Shown piece after piece: positions 16,845 to 26,373 of a stretch of 64,000 bases of DNA. The notes beneath the pieces were generated by a model. It had not been told where the DNA came from. It worked only from the letters and a program-made list of their open reading frames with translations, and ran no database searches. Made by a program: the position numbers and the translations under genes. Position 1 is the stretch's first letter; every line of letters begins with the position of its first letter. Origin of the DNA: CALBPI01 sp039821645 (lineage in GTDB: Bacteria; Pseudomonadota; Gammaproteobacteria; Steroidobacterales; Woeseiaceae). The stretch spans positions 104,635-168,634 of the forward strand of contig JBCBNU010000001.1 of assembly GCA_039821645.1 (NCBI GenBank), given 5' to 3'.

Positions 16845-18365
16845 ATGGCAGATCAGAGCGACACCAAGACTCCGCTCGAGCGCATGCGCGAACGATACGA
16901 CGCGGGTAGTGAAAACCACCGATCAGCAGCTATCGACAAGCGACATCGCAAGGGTTGGAGAACTGCTCGGGAGAACCTCGCCGATCTTGTCGACGCAGAT
17001 TCGTTTTCGGAATACGGCGCGCTCGCGCTCGCCGCTCAGCGAGGGCGTCGTGATGCGGACGAGCTGATTGCGAATACGACAGGCGACGGTGTGATCACCG
17101 GGATCGGTACGGTGAATGCCGAGCAATTCGGGGCTGCGGCGTCACGCACAGCACTGGTGATCAACGACTACACCGTACTCGCCGCAACACAGGGTTTCTA
17201 CCACCATCGCAAGATCGATCGACTCCTCGAGATTGCGGCGCGTGATCGCTTGCCGGTTGTCATGTATGCCGAAGGTGGCGGTGGGCGGCCCGGTGATACC
17301 GACGTTGCGACGCAAGTCAGCGGACTCGATGTGCCGACGTTTGCTCGCTGGGCCAGGGTGGGTTCGAGGGCGCCACGTATTGCGGTGGCCAATGGCTATT
17401 GCTTTGCCGGTAATGGTCTTTTGTTCGGATGCGCCGATTTTCGGATCGCGACCAGAACGGCGTGGATCGGTATGGCAGGCCCGGCCATGATTGAGGCGGG
17501 TGGACTCGGCAGCTTCGATGCCACCGAAATCGGTCCGGCAGAGACGCACTTCAATCAGGGAACGATCGATTTGCTCGCTGACAATGAGGCGGAAGCCACC
17601 CGCCTGACGAAGCAGCTTTTGGGGTATCTGCAAGGTGCTTCGGCTGAGGGGCAGGCACACGAACAGTCATCGCTGCGCGAGGTGCTACCGGCTGATCGGC
17701 GCTTTACCTATAGAGTCCGTCCGGCGATCACCACCATCGGCGATAAGGACAGCTTTCTCGAACTTGGGGCAGGGTTCGGTTCTGCAATGATCACGGGCTT
17801 CATGCGCATGGCCGGAAAGCCGGTCGGTGTGTTGGCAAACGATAATCAGTCGAACGCTGGCGCGATCGACGCCGACGCGGCTGCGAAAGCCGCTCGCTTT
17901 CTCAAGCTCTGCGATGCGAGACATTTGCCCGTACTTTCCTTCATCGATACGCCCGGTTTCATGGTGGGTCCGGACAGCGAAGCGCAGGCTGCCGTGCGTC
18001 ACATGACGGATATGTTCACGGCATCGGCGGTGTTCGGCCCACCAATGATTGCGATTGTGCTGCGCAAGGCCTATGGCCTTGGCGCCATGGCGATGGCGAG
18101 AGGCGGATTCAATGAGCCAGAGTTCTGCGCAGCGTGGCCGAATGGCGAGTTCGGCGCGATGGGACTGGAAGGCGCGGTGAAGCTCGGTTTCCGTAAGGAG
18201 CTCGAATCGATTGAGGATGCGGATGAGCGTCAGCGGCAATTCGAGTCGTTGGTGCAACAGCTCTATGAGCGGGGTAGCGCGCTTGAGGTTGCCAGCATGC
18301 TCGAGATTGATGCGGTCATCGATCCTGCGGATACGAGAGCTGAAATTCTACGCATGGTGCGCTGA
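16845..18365 (+). CDS. Biotin-dependent acyl-CoA carboxylase, carboxyltransferase subunit
   Basis: A 506-residue protein with the crotonase-like N and C carboxyltransferase halves. Motifs include TPLERMRERYDAGSENHRSA, the first oxyanion-hole region RIAVANGYCFAGNGLLFGCAD, and the C half GFMRMAGKPVGVLANDNQSN with FIDTPGFMVGPDSEAQAAVR and AYGLGAMAMARGG. It moves a carboxyl group from carboxybiotin to an acyl-CoA in the cytoplasm. No biotin carboxylase or biotin carrier gene is in the window, so its partners are encoded elsewhere or it acts differently. ATG 16845 is used; TTG 16815 is a weaker option. The isoaspartyl dipeptidase gene begins 55 bases downstream. Confidence 0.85.
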   Translation: MADQSDTKTPLERMRERYDAGSENHRSAAIDKRHRKGWRTARENLADLVDADSFSEYGALALAAQRGRRDADELIANTTGDGVITGIGTVNAEQFGAAASRTALVINDYTVLAATQGFYHHRKIDRLLEIAARDRLPVVMYAEGGGGRPGDTDVATQVSGLDVPTFARWARVGSRAPRIAVANGYCFAGNGLLFGCADFRIATRTAWIGMAGPAMIEAGGLGSFDATEIGPAETHFNQGTIDLLADNEAEATRLTKQLLGYLQGASAEGQAHEQSSLREVLPADRRFTYRVRPAITTIGDKDSFLELGAGFGSAMITGFMRMAGKPVGVLANDNQSNAGAIDADAAAKAARFLKLCDARHLPVLSFIDTPGFMVGPDSEAQAAVRHMTDMFTASAVFGPPMIAIVLRKAYGLGAMAMARGGFNEPEFCAAWPNGEFGAMGLEGAVKLGFRKELESIEDADERQRQFESLVQQLYERGSALEVASMLEIDAVIDPADTRAEILRMVR

Positions 18366-18420
18366 CACGGGGTTGTCCTGACGCTACCAACCGTAGCGCC
18401 TGCGCACTTGCAGGAGTAGA

Positions 18421-19608
18421 ATGCCGCGCCTGTTCCGAGTGAGCCCACCCGTGTTCCATCTGATCCGCAACGCACAGATTTTCGCACCCGAATCCTCGGG
18501 TATCGGCCACGTGCTGGTGGTTGGAACACAGATTGCGTATCTCGGCAGAGATTTGCCGGAGATCGGTGCACGCCATCTGAGCACTGATGTCGATGCCGAA
18601 GGCGCAGCGCTGGTGCCAGGCTTCGTGGACATTCACACGCATCTCACCGGCGGCGGCGGTGAGGCCGGGTTTGCGACTCAGGTACCACCGGTCCCCCTGA
18701 GTAACTTCACGAGCGCCGGAATTACCACGGTCGTTGGATTGCTGGGCACGGACGATGTGACGCGCACGACCGATTCGCTGGTAGCTCGAGTCCGAGGTCT
18801 TCGTGAGGAGGGTCTTTCCGCGTGGTGCTACACGGGCGGCTACCACTGGCCTGCTACCACCCTCACCGGATCGGTGACCCGCGACATCGTGAGTATCGAC
18901 GCTATCGTTGCATTAGGTGAGGTTGCGATCAGTGATCACCGCTCATCGCAGATGACACGAACAGAGCTTGCGAAAGCCGCTGGAGAGGCCCATGTGGCTG
19001 GACTGATCACCGGCAAGGCCGGGATTTGTCATCTGCATTTAGGTGATGGGGATGCCGGTCTGGAAATGGTGCGCCGTGCGCTTGCGGACACCGAGATTCC
19101 GGCGCGCGTCTTCAACCCCACGCATTGCAATCGCAAGAACGTATTGTTTGAGGAAGCTTGCGAGATCACCAAACACGGCTGCTACATCGATATTTCTGCG
19201 TTTCCGGTTGAAGAGGACGAAGACGGGCTGCGCGCTGACGAGTCACTGGTGCGTTACCTGGCCAACGGTGGTAACCCCGAGTTGATTACGATCAGCACTG
19301 ACTCTGGCGGGTGTCTCGCCTCGTTCGATGCCGACGGAAATCCGTCCGGATTGGACTATGGACGTTCGGATGATCTTGTGTGGTCTCTCTCCAGAAGCGC
19401 CAAACAGCTTGGTCTGGAGGCTGCCCTGCCGGCGTTCACCAGCAATCCCTCGAGACTGATGCGCTTTCATCAAAAGGGCCGTCTCGCCGCCGGCATGGAT
19501 GCGGACCTTGTGCTGCTGGATGACAACTTCGGCATTGGCGGCGTCATGGCGCTCGGACGTTGGATGGTTCGTGAAGGCGAGCCGGTCGTGCGTGGCACGT
19601 TTGAATAG
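18421..19608 (+). CDS. iadA: Isoaspartyl (beta-aspartyl) dipeptidase
   Basis: A 395-residue amidohydrolase. The binuclear metal motif is DIHTHLTGGGGEAGF (His about 72 and 74), and GGGGEAG is characteristic of IadA. AISDHRSSQ, ICHLHLGDGDAG, FNPTHCNRKN and ISTDSGGCLAS supply the remaining substrate and metal contacts. It hydrolyses beta-Asp-X dipeptides. Directly upstream of cyanophycinase and cyanophycin synthetase, its job is most likely to split beta-Asp-Arg, the product of cyanophycinase, into Asp and Arg. AGGAG at 18412-18416 lies 4 bases before ATG 18421. The next gene starts 11 bases after the stop. The call is strong. Confidence 0.92.
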   Translation: MPRLFRVSPPVFHLIRNAQIFAPESSGIGHVLVVGTQIAYLGRDLPEIGARHLSTDVDAEGAALVPGFVDIHTHLTGGGGEAGFATQVPPVPLSNFTSAGITTVVGLLGTDDVTRTTDSLVARVRGLREEGLSAWCYTGGYHWPATTLTGSVTRDIVSIDAIVALGEVAISDHRSSQMTRTELAKAAGEAHVAGLITGKAGICHLHLGDGDAGLEMVRRALADTEIPARVFNPTHCNRKNVLFEEACEITKHGCYIDISAFPVEEDEDGLRADESLVRYLANGGNPELITISTDSGGCLASFDADGNPSGLDYGRSDDLVWSLSRSAKQLGLEAALPAFTSNPSRLMRFHQKGRLAAGMDADLVLLDDNFGIGGVMALGRWMVREGEPVVRGTFE

Positions 19609-19619
19609 AGGAAATTTGA

Positions 19620-20441
19620 GTGTCTGATTTGGGAAAGCGCGGTTGGCTTGTGCCGATCGGTGGCGCGGAAGAGCGTGAGACTGATGGCGAAATCCTCAGT
19701 CGTTTTGCGAAGCTTGCGGGCGGACGCGACGCCAAGATACTCGTCATCCCAACCGCCTCGGAACTGCCCGACACCGGCCCCCGATATGTTGAGCTGTTCG
19801 AGTCTATGGGTGCGCGCTCGCGCTATATGGCAATCGACGAGCGCGAGGACTGCTTCAATGAAGAAATCACGGAAACACTCAATCGCGCAACCGGAGTCTT
19901 TATTACAGGTGGTAACCAGTTGCGCCTGTCGACGATCCTGGGTGGGACGCCAGTGGCGAAGGCGATACGCGATCTGCATAACGAGGGTCTGCATTTGGCG
20001 GGCACATCGGCCGGCGCTGCGATTGTGCCCGAGCATATGATCGCCGGTGGTCCGACCGGACCGACGCCGACCGAAAATGGTGTGACGATGGCACCCGGTC
20101 TGGGTCTGACCAACAAAGCGATTATCGATCAACATTTCAGACAGCGCGATCGCCTCGGGCGCCTGCTAACGGCTCTGTCCTACAACCCGTTTGTTACGGG
20201 GCTGGGTATCGACGAGGACACGGCAGCTTTCATTGACCCGCACGGCGATCTCGAGGTCGTCGGCAGTGGCGCGATTACGGTCGTAGACCCTTCGGGACTG
20301 ATCCACTCCTCGATGTACGATGCAGGCCATGAAGACCCGATCAGCCTGGTCGGATTGACGTTGCATCTGCTGACCGCAGGTGATCACTACAACCTGGAAA
20401 CGCGCGAAGCGAGCGCGTTACGTCTGAAACAGCAGACATAA
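19620..20441 (+). CDS. cphB: Cyanophycinase
   Basis: A 273-residue peptidase-S51-like enzyme. The nucleophile elbow GTSAGAAI places Ser near residue 130, close to the Ser132 known in Synechocystis CphB. GVFITGGNQLRL and DQHFRQRDRLGRLLTAL carry the remaining conserved residues, including the His after DQ. It is an exo-peptidase that cuts the polymer cyanophycin into beta-Asp-Arg dipeptides. There is no signal peptide, so it should act on intracellular granules. GTG 19620 is the start, preceded by GAGGAAATTT. Between iadA and cphA on the same strand, it completes the degradation arm of the cycle. Confidence 0.93.
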   Translation: MSDLGKRGWLVPIGGAEERETDGEILSRFAKLAGGRDAKILVIPTASELPDTGPRYVELFESMGARSRYMAIDEREDCFNEEITETLNRATGVFITGGNQLRLSTILGGTPVAKAIRDLHNEGLHLAGTSAGAAIVPEHMIAGGPTGPTPTENGVTMAPGLGLTNKAIIDQHFRQRDRLGRLLTALSYNPFVTGLGIDEDTAAFIDPHGDLEVVGSGAITVVDPSGLIHSSMYDAGHEDPISLVGLTLHLLTAGDHYNLETREASALRLKQQT

Positions 20442-20509
20442 AACGTCAGGTCATTTAACCCGAATCGTTTGGACTGCTACAGTCGATGGGTCCGGGATTG
20501 AGGTCTGAC

Positions 20510-23323
20510 ATGAAAATTCTAACTACCAACGTCTATCGTGGGCCAAACCTGTACGCCCATTTCCCGGTGATTCGCCACCAGGTCGATTTGAAGTCCCTGG
20601 AGCAATGGCCATCTGGTCGTCTTGGGCCCGAGTTCATTGATGGGTTGGTCGAAGCGCTTCCGGGACTCGCGGAGCACGGTTGCTCTTATCGCACAGAGGG
20701 CGGTTTCCTCAGACGATTGCGTGAAGACTACGGTACCTGGATGGGACACATCTGGGAGCATCTGATTCTCGAGCTCCAGAGTGAGGCGGGTTCGGATGTC
20801 ACGTTCGGCCGAACGCGATCGATCGAGGGTCAACCCGGCTGCTACAACGTGGTTTTTGAATACCGCCAGCGTGACGTGGGTCTGGAGGCTGCGCGCCTTT
20901 CGCTCCAGCTCATTTTCCAGTTGCTCCCGGACGCGCTGCGAGATGAGTTTCGTGATGATGTTCAAAAGGACTTTGACTTCAATCGGGAGCGCGAGCGCTT
21001 CATCCGGTTCGCCCAGCGCAAGGAAATGGGGCCGAGTACCGCATCTCTGGTTGCAGCAGCAGTCGATCGCGATATCCCGTGGTTGCGCTTGAACGAGTAT
21101 TCACTGGTGCAGTTCGGTCACGGCAAGTTCCAGCAGCGTATTCAGGCGACCATCACGAGCAAGACGACCAACATCGCCGTGGAGATTTCTTGCGATAAGG
21201 AAGACACGCACAATCTTCTGAACGATCTTGGTTTGCCGGTTCCGCAGCAACGGATGGTGTATTCGCCGAGGGAAGCAGTGCGCGCAGCGAATCGGATCGG
21301 ATACCCGGTCGTCGTGAAGCCGCTCGATGCAAATCATGGCCGTGGGGTCACCATAAACCTCACCGATGATGACTCAGTCGCAACCGCGTTTGATATTGCG
21401 AGAGAAAAAGGTAAATCACGCGCTGTGCTGGTCGAGTCCTTCATTTCCGGCATGGACCATCGCATGCTGGTTGTTGACGGTGAGCTGGTGGCAGTCGCCA
21501 AACGCGTGCCTGGGCATGTGATCGGCGATGGGAAGCACACGATCGAGGAACTGGTGGACATCGTGAACCAGGACCCGCGCCGCGGAATTGGACACGAAAA
21601 AGTGCTGACGAAGATTGAGATCGATCAACAGGCACAGCGTCTGCTGGAGCAGGCTGATCTGACTCCCTCCAGTGTGCTCGATGAAGGGCATGTCCTCTAT
21701 TTGCGCTCCACCGCCAACCTGTCGACGGGTGGCACCGCAATCGATATGACCGACGCGGTGCATCCGGACAATCGTGCGATGGCCGAGCGAGCGGTAATGG
21801 CAGTGGGTCTGGATGTCGGCGGCGTCGATTTTCTGACCGATGATATTTCGCAGTCGTACAAGGATATCAGCGGTGCGATTGTCGAGGTCAATGCAGCGCC
21901 CGGTTTTCGAATGCATGTTGCACCTTCCGAAGGCGAGCCACGTGATGTCGCCGGCAAGGTGCTCGACATGTTGTTCCCTGAAGGCACTCCCAGCCGGATT
22001 CCGATTGCCGGAATTACAGGCACTAACGGTAAGACGACGACCTCACGGATGCTGTCGCACATTCTAAAAACTGCAGGCCATGTTGTCGGTGCGACTTCCA
22101 CTGAAGGTGTGTATGTGGATGGCCACCTGACCGTAAAGGGCGATATGACTGGGCCGTCAGCGGCACAGATGGTTTTGCGTGATCCCAGCGTCGACATTGC
22201 AGTGATGGAGACAGCTCGAGGGGGGATTCTGCGCGCGGGTCTTGGGTACCAAAGAAGCGATGTCGCCTGTTGTCTGAACGTCGCGCCCGACCACCTTGGC
22301 ATTCGGGGTATCAATACGCTCGAGCAACTCGCTGAGATCAAGCGAGTGGTGGTCGAGGTTGCCGAAGACACTGCAGTCTTGAATGCTGACGACAAGAACT
22401 GCCTGCTCATGGCGGACTACACGAAGGCGAAACACCTTTGTTATGTCACGATGAATCCGGCACACCCGATTGTTCGCGAACACATTCGCGAGGGAGGGCG
22501 TGCGGTCGTACTCGAGCAGGGCATGAACGGTGACATGATCACTATTTACGACAAAGGCAATCATATTCCTTTGTTGTGGACGCACCTGATTCCGGCGACG
22601 CTGGAAGGCAAGGCTACTCACAACGTTCAGAACGCGATGTTTGCCTGCGCGCTGGCGTTTTCACTTGGCAAGCAGCTCGAAGATATCCGCCATGGCTTGC
22701 GAACCTTCAGCACGAGTTTCTTCCAGGCACCGGGTCGGATGAACGTATTCGACGAGCATCCATTCCGTGTGATTCTCGACTATGCGCACAATGCGCCTGC
22801 AATGGCGACTATGTGTCAAACCATTAGGCGTTTGGATGTAAATGGTCGGAAAATCGTGACGCTGGCAGCACCCGGCGACCGTCGTGACGAGGATATCCTG
22901 GCGCTTGCGAAAGAAGCGGCGGGGCACTTCGATCACTACGTTCTGAAAGCCGATGATCATCGTCGCGGCCGCGGCTACGACGAGGTGCCGCAAATGATGA
23001 AGCAGGTACTGCTTGAGCACGGTATCCCGGATGTGAATATCGAGATTATCCCGGATGAGCAAGAGGCAATTCTGCGCACGCTGTCGTTGGCCTGCGAGGG
23101 CGATCTGGTTGTCGTGTTCGGCGACGAGGTGCATCGAAGCTGGAAGCAAATCATTCACTTCAAGTACGAAGGTGGCGAGGTATCCGAAAAATTGGCGAGC
23201 AGCGGCAAGATCAGCAGCATTACGGTCGATCCGGGTGCGTTTGAACTGGACGCCGGAGACGAGTTGATTCGTGACGAGCGCGGTGTGCGCCTTGCGGTAC
23301 GCGATAAAGAGGACGGCGACTAG
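20510..23323 (+). CDS. cphA: Cyanophycin synthetase
   Basis: A 937-residue enzyme with the CphA1 layout: an N-terminal domain (start MKILTTNVYRGPNLYAHFPV), an ATP-grasp domain about residues 220-485 (VVKPLDANHGRGVTINL, VNAAPGFRMH), and a Mur-ligase domain from about 495 (GITGTNGKTTTSRML, TARGGILRAGLGY, LDYAHNAPAMATM, APGDRRDEDI). It adds Asp to the backbone and Arg to the Asp side chain in turn, using ATP for each. ATG 20510 is preferred because GAGG lies 6 bases upstream and the family N-terminus begins at MKIL. Both ATP sites look intact. The next gene follows after 5 bases. Confidence 0.94.
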   Translation: MKILTTNVYRGPNLYAHFPVIRHQVDLKSLEQWPSGRLGPEFIDGLVEALPGLAEHGCSYRTEGGFLRRLREDYGTWMGHIWEHLILELQSEAGSDVTFGRTRSIEGQPGCYNVVFEYRQRDVGLEAARLSLQLIFQLLPDALRDEFRDDVQKDFDFNRERERFIRFAQRKEMGPSTASLVAAAVDRDIPWLRLNEYSLVQFGHGKFQQRIQATITSKTTNIAVEISCDKEDTHNLLNDLGLPVPQQRMVYSPREAVRAANRIGYPVVVKPLDANHGRGVTINLTDDDSVATAFDIAREKGKSRAVLVESFISGMDHRMLVVDGELVAVAKRVPGHVIGDGKHTIEELVDIVNQDPRRGIGHEKVLTKIEIDQQAQRLLEQADLTPSSVLDEGHVLYLRSTANLSTGGTAIDMTDAVHPDNRAMAERAVMAVGLDVGGVDFLTDDISQSYKDISGAIVEVNAAPGFRMHVAPSEGEPRDVAGKVLDMLFPEGTPSRIPIAGITGTNGKTTTSRMLSHILKTAGHVVGATSTEGVYVDGHLTVKGDMTGPSAAQMVLRDPSVDIAVMETARGGILRAGLGYQRSDVACCLNVAPDHLGIRGINTLEQLAEIKRVVVEVAEDTAVLNADDKNCLLMADYTKAKHLCYVTMNPAHPIVREHIREGGRAVVLEQGMNGDMITIYDKGNHIPLLWTHLIPATLEGKATHNVQNAMFACALAFSLGKQLEDIRHGLRTFSTSFFQAPGRMNVFDEHPFRVILDYAHNAPAMATMCQTIRRLDVNGRKIVTLAAPGDRRDEDILALAKEAAGHFDHYVLKADDHRRGRGYDEVPQMMKQVLLEHGIPDVNIEIIPDEQEAILRTLSLACEGDLVVVFGDEVHRSWKQIIHFKYEGGEVSEKLASSGKISSITVDPGAFELDAGDELIRDERGVRLAVRDKEDGD

Positions 23324-23328
23324 CGATC

Positions 23329-25032
23329 ATGCATATCGATGAATCGCGGCGCCTGACGGGGCCAAACCTGTTCACCACCGAACCGGGGGCAATCTGCGAG
23401 ATGATCGCGACGCCCGACGATCAGGACCGCCTATTGACGGTGTGGTGTGAGTGCGTGCAGCGGTTGCTCGATGCGCTTGGCTGGACGGAAAGCGTGCGCC
23501 TGCATCGCCAACACGCGAGCGGTATCAGTCTTGTGATCACGGCTCCATTGGATTGCTTGTACGCAGCGACCGATATCAACGAAGCGGCCGTTGAATTTGC
23601 ACTGGCTGAGATTGCTGGCACTGCACCACCGGATTTTGAAGCGACCATCATCCGATTGCAGCAATTGATCGAGGAGGAGCGAAACCCTGCATTGCTCGCT
23701 TTAGCGCAAGCAGCGAGCGAACACGAAGTTCCGTTTCTGGTGGACGACGATGAAGTATCGTTGGGATTTGGTGGGCAGGCGTCAACCTGGTCCGTTAGAG
23801 ACCTGCCGGATCCGGAGACTCTGGATTGGAGTGCATTCGGTCATTTTGGTGACGTACCCGTCGCATTGGTGACGGGGACAAACGGTAAGTCCACCACCGT
23901 TCGGCTTGCTGCGTCGATCGTGGCCGCCTCCGGCAGAACACCCGGGGTGACATCGACCGATTACATCCGGGTCGGCGATGAGACTGTCGACGCCGGCGAC
24001 TACTCAGGGCCTGGTGGTGCCCGACAATTGCTGCGCCATCCCGACACCGAGGTCGCTTTGCTCGAGGTTGCTCGCGGCGGGATGTTGCGACGCGGTCTGG
24101 GAGTCACGGCTGCAGACGTTGCTCTGATTACCAACGTCGCTGCCGATCATCTTGGCGAGTACGGCATTCACACGGTACCCGAGTTGAGAGATGCCAAGTT
24201 CATCGTCCACAAGGGAGTCGATCCTGATCGACTATTGATTCTCAATGCTGATGATGAGGGTGTTGTTGCTTATGCAGAGTCACTCGATCATGAGCCTGTC
24301 GTCTGGTTTAGCGAAGATGCCAGTAACCCGGCGGTGGTGGATCACTTCACGAACGGTGGTATGGCATTTGTTGTCACCGGCGGTGTCTTGTGTCGACTCT
24401 CCAACGGCGAGCAGCGCGATATCGTCCACATCAAGGAAGTCCCTGTGACCATGGGCGGGAGCGCACGCCACAACGTGCAAAATGCGCTCGCCGCCGCCGC
24501 ACTGGGTCATATCGTGGGATGCAGCGACTCGGCAATCAAGGATGGCCTCGTGCAGTTCGCCGGCGATCATGAAGAGAACCCGGGACGCGGAAATCTCTAC
24601 GAAGGCAAAGGCATTCGTGCGGTTGTCGATTTCGCACACAACGAACATGGGTTGCTCGCGATGGCTCGCACTATCGCTTCGATGCCGGCACAAAGGCGAC
24701 TGGTTTTGATGGGGCAGGCGGGAGATCGCAGTGACGATCTTATCGAGGGGTTAACCAAAGCGGCGCTTGAGGCCCGGCCTGATATGCTCGTGATCACCCA
24801 GCTCCCCGGGTATGAACGCGGACGAGAGCCGGATGCCGTTCAAAAACTGATTCGTGACATCGCAGTGTCCAGCGGAATTGATGCGAATGCAGTCCATCTA
24901 GCGGACAGCCCTGTCGAGGGCACAAGGTTCGCACTCGACTGGGCCGAAGCGGGTGATCTTCTATTGATCCTTGCGCTTACACAGCGCGGACCTTGCACTC
25001 AGATGATCGAGCGCAGTCTGCTTTCGGGCTAG
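23329..25032 (+). CDS. Cyanophycin-synthetase-like Mur ligase lacking the ATP-grasp domain
   Basis: A 567-residue protein. From about residue 176 it is a Mur ligase with VALVTGTNGKSTTVRLAA, LLEVARGGMLRRGLGV, ARHNVQNALAAAALG and VVDFAHNEHGLLAMA, most like the Mur half of cyanophycin synthetase. The first 175 residues resemble the CphA N-terminal domain (GPNLF start; EERNPALLALAQAASEHEVP echoes the CphA linker before the ATP-grasp). The whole ATP-grasp domain is absent. It may help CphA, carry only one ligation step, or make another conjugate; none is proven. It is last in the iadA-cphB-cphA operon. Its stop overlaps the haloalkane dehalogenase stop by CTAG. Confidence 0.8.
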   Translation: MHIDESRRLTGPNLFTTEPGAICEMIATPDDQDRLLTVWCECVQRLLDALGWTESVRLHRQHASGISLVITAPLDCLYAATDINEAAVEFALAEIAGTAPPDFEATIIRLQQLIEEERNPALLALAQAASEHEVPFLVDDDEVSLGFGGQASTWSVRDLPDPETLDWSAFGHFGDVPVALVTGTNGKSTTVRLAASIVAASGRTPGVTSTDYIRVGDETVDAGDYSGPGGARQLLRHPDTEVALLEVARGGMLRRGLGVTAADVALITNVAADHLGEYGIHTVPELRDAKFIVHKGVDPDRLLILNADDEGVVAYAESLDHEPVVWFSEDASNPAVVDHFTNGGMAFVVTGGVLCRLSNGEQRDIVHIKEVPVTMGGSARHNVQNALAAAALGHIVGCSDSAIKDGLVQFAGDHEENPGRGNLYEGKGIRAVVDFAHNEHGLLAMARTIASMPAQRRLVLMGQAGDRSDDLIEGLTKAALEARPDMLVITQLPGYERGREPDAVQKLIRDIAVSSGIDANAVHLADSPVEGTRFALDWAEAGDLLLILALTQRGPCTQMIERSLLSG

Positions 25033-25946
25033 CGCAAGTCGAAAGCTTCCAGCGCTGATTCAGCGATCGGCTTACCCCATTCCTGCACAAAGTGTCCGCC
25101 GTCTGCGATTTCCATCGGTGGCGGGCAGCCGCGAATCATCGCTCGCATAAACTGCATCGTGTCAGGCCCAAGGACCGGGTCAGTCATGCCCACTGCCATA
25201 AAGCTCGGCCCACTCCATTGCGTTGACCAAAATGTTCTTGCCTTAAGCGATGTCTCAACGCCTTCAGTGGCAGCTTCTGTGAGCGGCTCGTCACCGGCCT
25301 TGAGCATCACGAGCTCCGGGAACCGACGAACGCCAGCCTTGTAGGTCACATCTGGAAACGGTGCTGCATAAGCCGCAACTTCGTCATCGTTGAGCACTGA
25401 AGTTGCTCGCCGCATTAATGCACCGACATCGAGATCCGGATTGGCTCGGTTGTATAGCCGCCAATCCGAAAACCCCTTGCCCGCAGGCTCACCCGCTGGC
25501 AAAGCGGTGTTCATGATAATCAGTCGTGTGTACCGCTCTGGTGCTTCTAGCGGTAGGGTGAGACCCAGTATGCCGCCCCAGTCCTGCACCACCAGACAAA
25601 TGTCTTTGAGGTCGAGAGCTTCGACAAATGCCAACAGCGCACCGCGGTGGAAGTTGAACGTATAGACGTCGTCATCGACCGGCTTATCGGATCTGCCAAA
25701 GCCAAAAAGATCAGGGGCAACGACTCGGTAGCCCGCCTCGAGAAACACGGGTGTCATCTTTCTATACAAGAATGACCAGCTGGGTTGACCGTGCAGACAG
25801 AGGAATGTGGGTCCGTCACGCGGGCCCTCGTCAACGTAATGCATTCGGAGACCTTTGTAACCTGACAAATCTTCGGCGTAACGCGGTTCAAAGGACCAGT
25901 CGGGAACATTCTCAAATCTGGAGTCCGGTGTTCGTTTCGCTTCCAT
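25029..25946 (-). CDS. Haloalkane dehalogenase, DhlA-like (subfamily I)
   Basis: A 305-residue alpha/beta hydrolase. The nucleophile is Asp122 in VVQDWGGILG with halide-binding Trp123. The second halide Trp is Trp162 in GFSDWRLYN, the acid Asp256 in GMTDPVLGP, and the base His285 in DGGHFVQEW. These positions and AAYAAPFPDVTYKAGVRRFP match Xanthobacter DhlA closely. It hydrolyses C-halogen bonds to an alcohol and halide. ATG 25946 is chosen over an ATG 78 bases upstream because RTPDSRF matches the DhlA N-terminus and the G-rich GGGGGGCGAACGTG precedes it. The natural substrate is unknown. It is divergent from the DUF1622 gene. Confidence 0.88.
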   Translation of the reverse strand: MEAKRTPDSRFENVPDWSFEPRYAEDLSGYKGLRMHYVDEGPRDGPTFLCLHGQPSWSFLYRKMTPVFLEAGYRVVAPDLFGFGRSDKPVDDDVYTFNFHRGALLAFVEALDLKDICLVVQDWGGILGLTLPLEAPERYTRLIIMNTALPAGEPAGKGFSDWRLYNRANPDLDVGALMRRATSVLNDDEVAAYAAPFPDVTYKAGVRRFPELVMLKAGDEPLTEAATEGVETSLKARTFWSTQWSGPSFMAVGMTDPVLGPDTMQFMRAMIRGCPPPMEIADGGHFVQEWGKPIAESALEAFDLR

Positions 25947-26022
25947 CACGTTCGCCCCCCGCTGTTGTGATAAATCAACTAGGTATCGTGTCCTGTCAGT
26001 ATACTTCGCAAGAGACATAGTC

Positions 26023-26373
26023 ATGCATCAGATCAACGAGATTATAGAAGCCATTGCGCTGGGTGCCGACGGTATTGGCGTCCTAGTCGTGCTGACTGGG
26101 TTTTCCATCGCCGTGATTCGCTTTCTCCCGACCATTGTGTCTCCTGGTAACACGCAAACACTGGAACGTATTCAGGATATTCGATGTCAGTTAGGCACCT
26201 ACATCGTGTTCGCGCTCGAATTGATGATCGTGTCCGACTTGCTGCATTCGGTCATCACACGTGAGATAGAAGACTTGTACTTTCTGGGCGGTATCGTTGT
26301 TTTGAGGACTACGATTTCCTATTTCCTGAATAAAGAAATTCAGGAGATCACCGAGAGGCGAGCGAGCTTTTGA
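26023..26373 (+). CDS. DUF1622 membrane protein
   Basis: A 116-residue protein with about three membrane helices (DGIGVLVVLTGFSIAVIRFL, YIVFALELMIVSDLLHSV, FLGGIVVLRTTISYFL). The ALELMIVSDLLHSV segment and the closing TTISYFLNKE-like stretch are typical of DUF1622. The function is unknown. Its stop overlaps the TTG start of the next gene (TTGA at 26370-26373), so the two are translationally coupled. Confidence 0.8.
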   Translation: MHQINEIIEAIALGADGIGVLVVLTGFSIAVIRFLPTIVSPGNTQTLERIQDIRCQLGTYIVFALELMIVSDLLHSVITREIEDLYFLGGIVVLRTTISYFLNKEIQEITERRASF

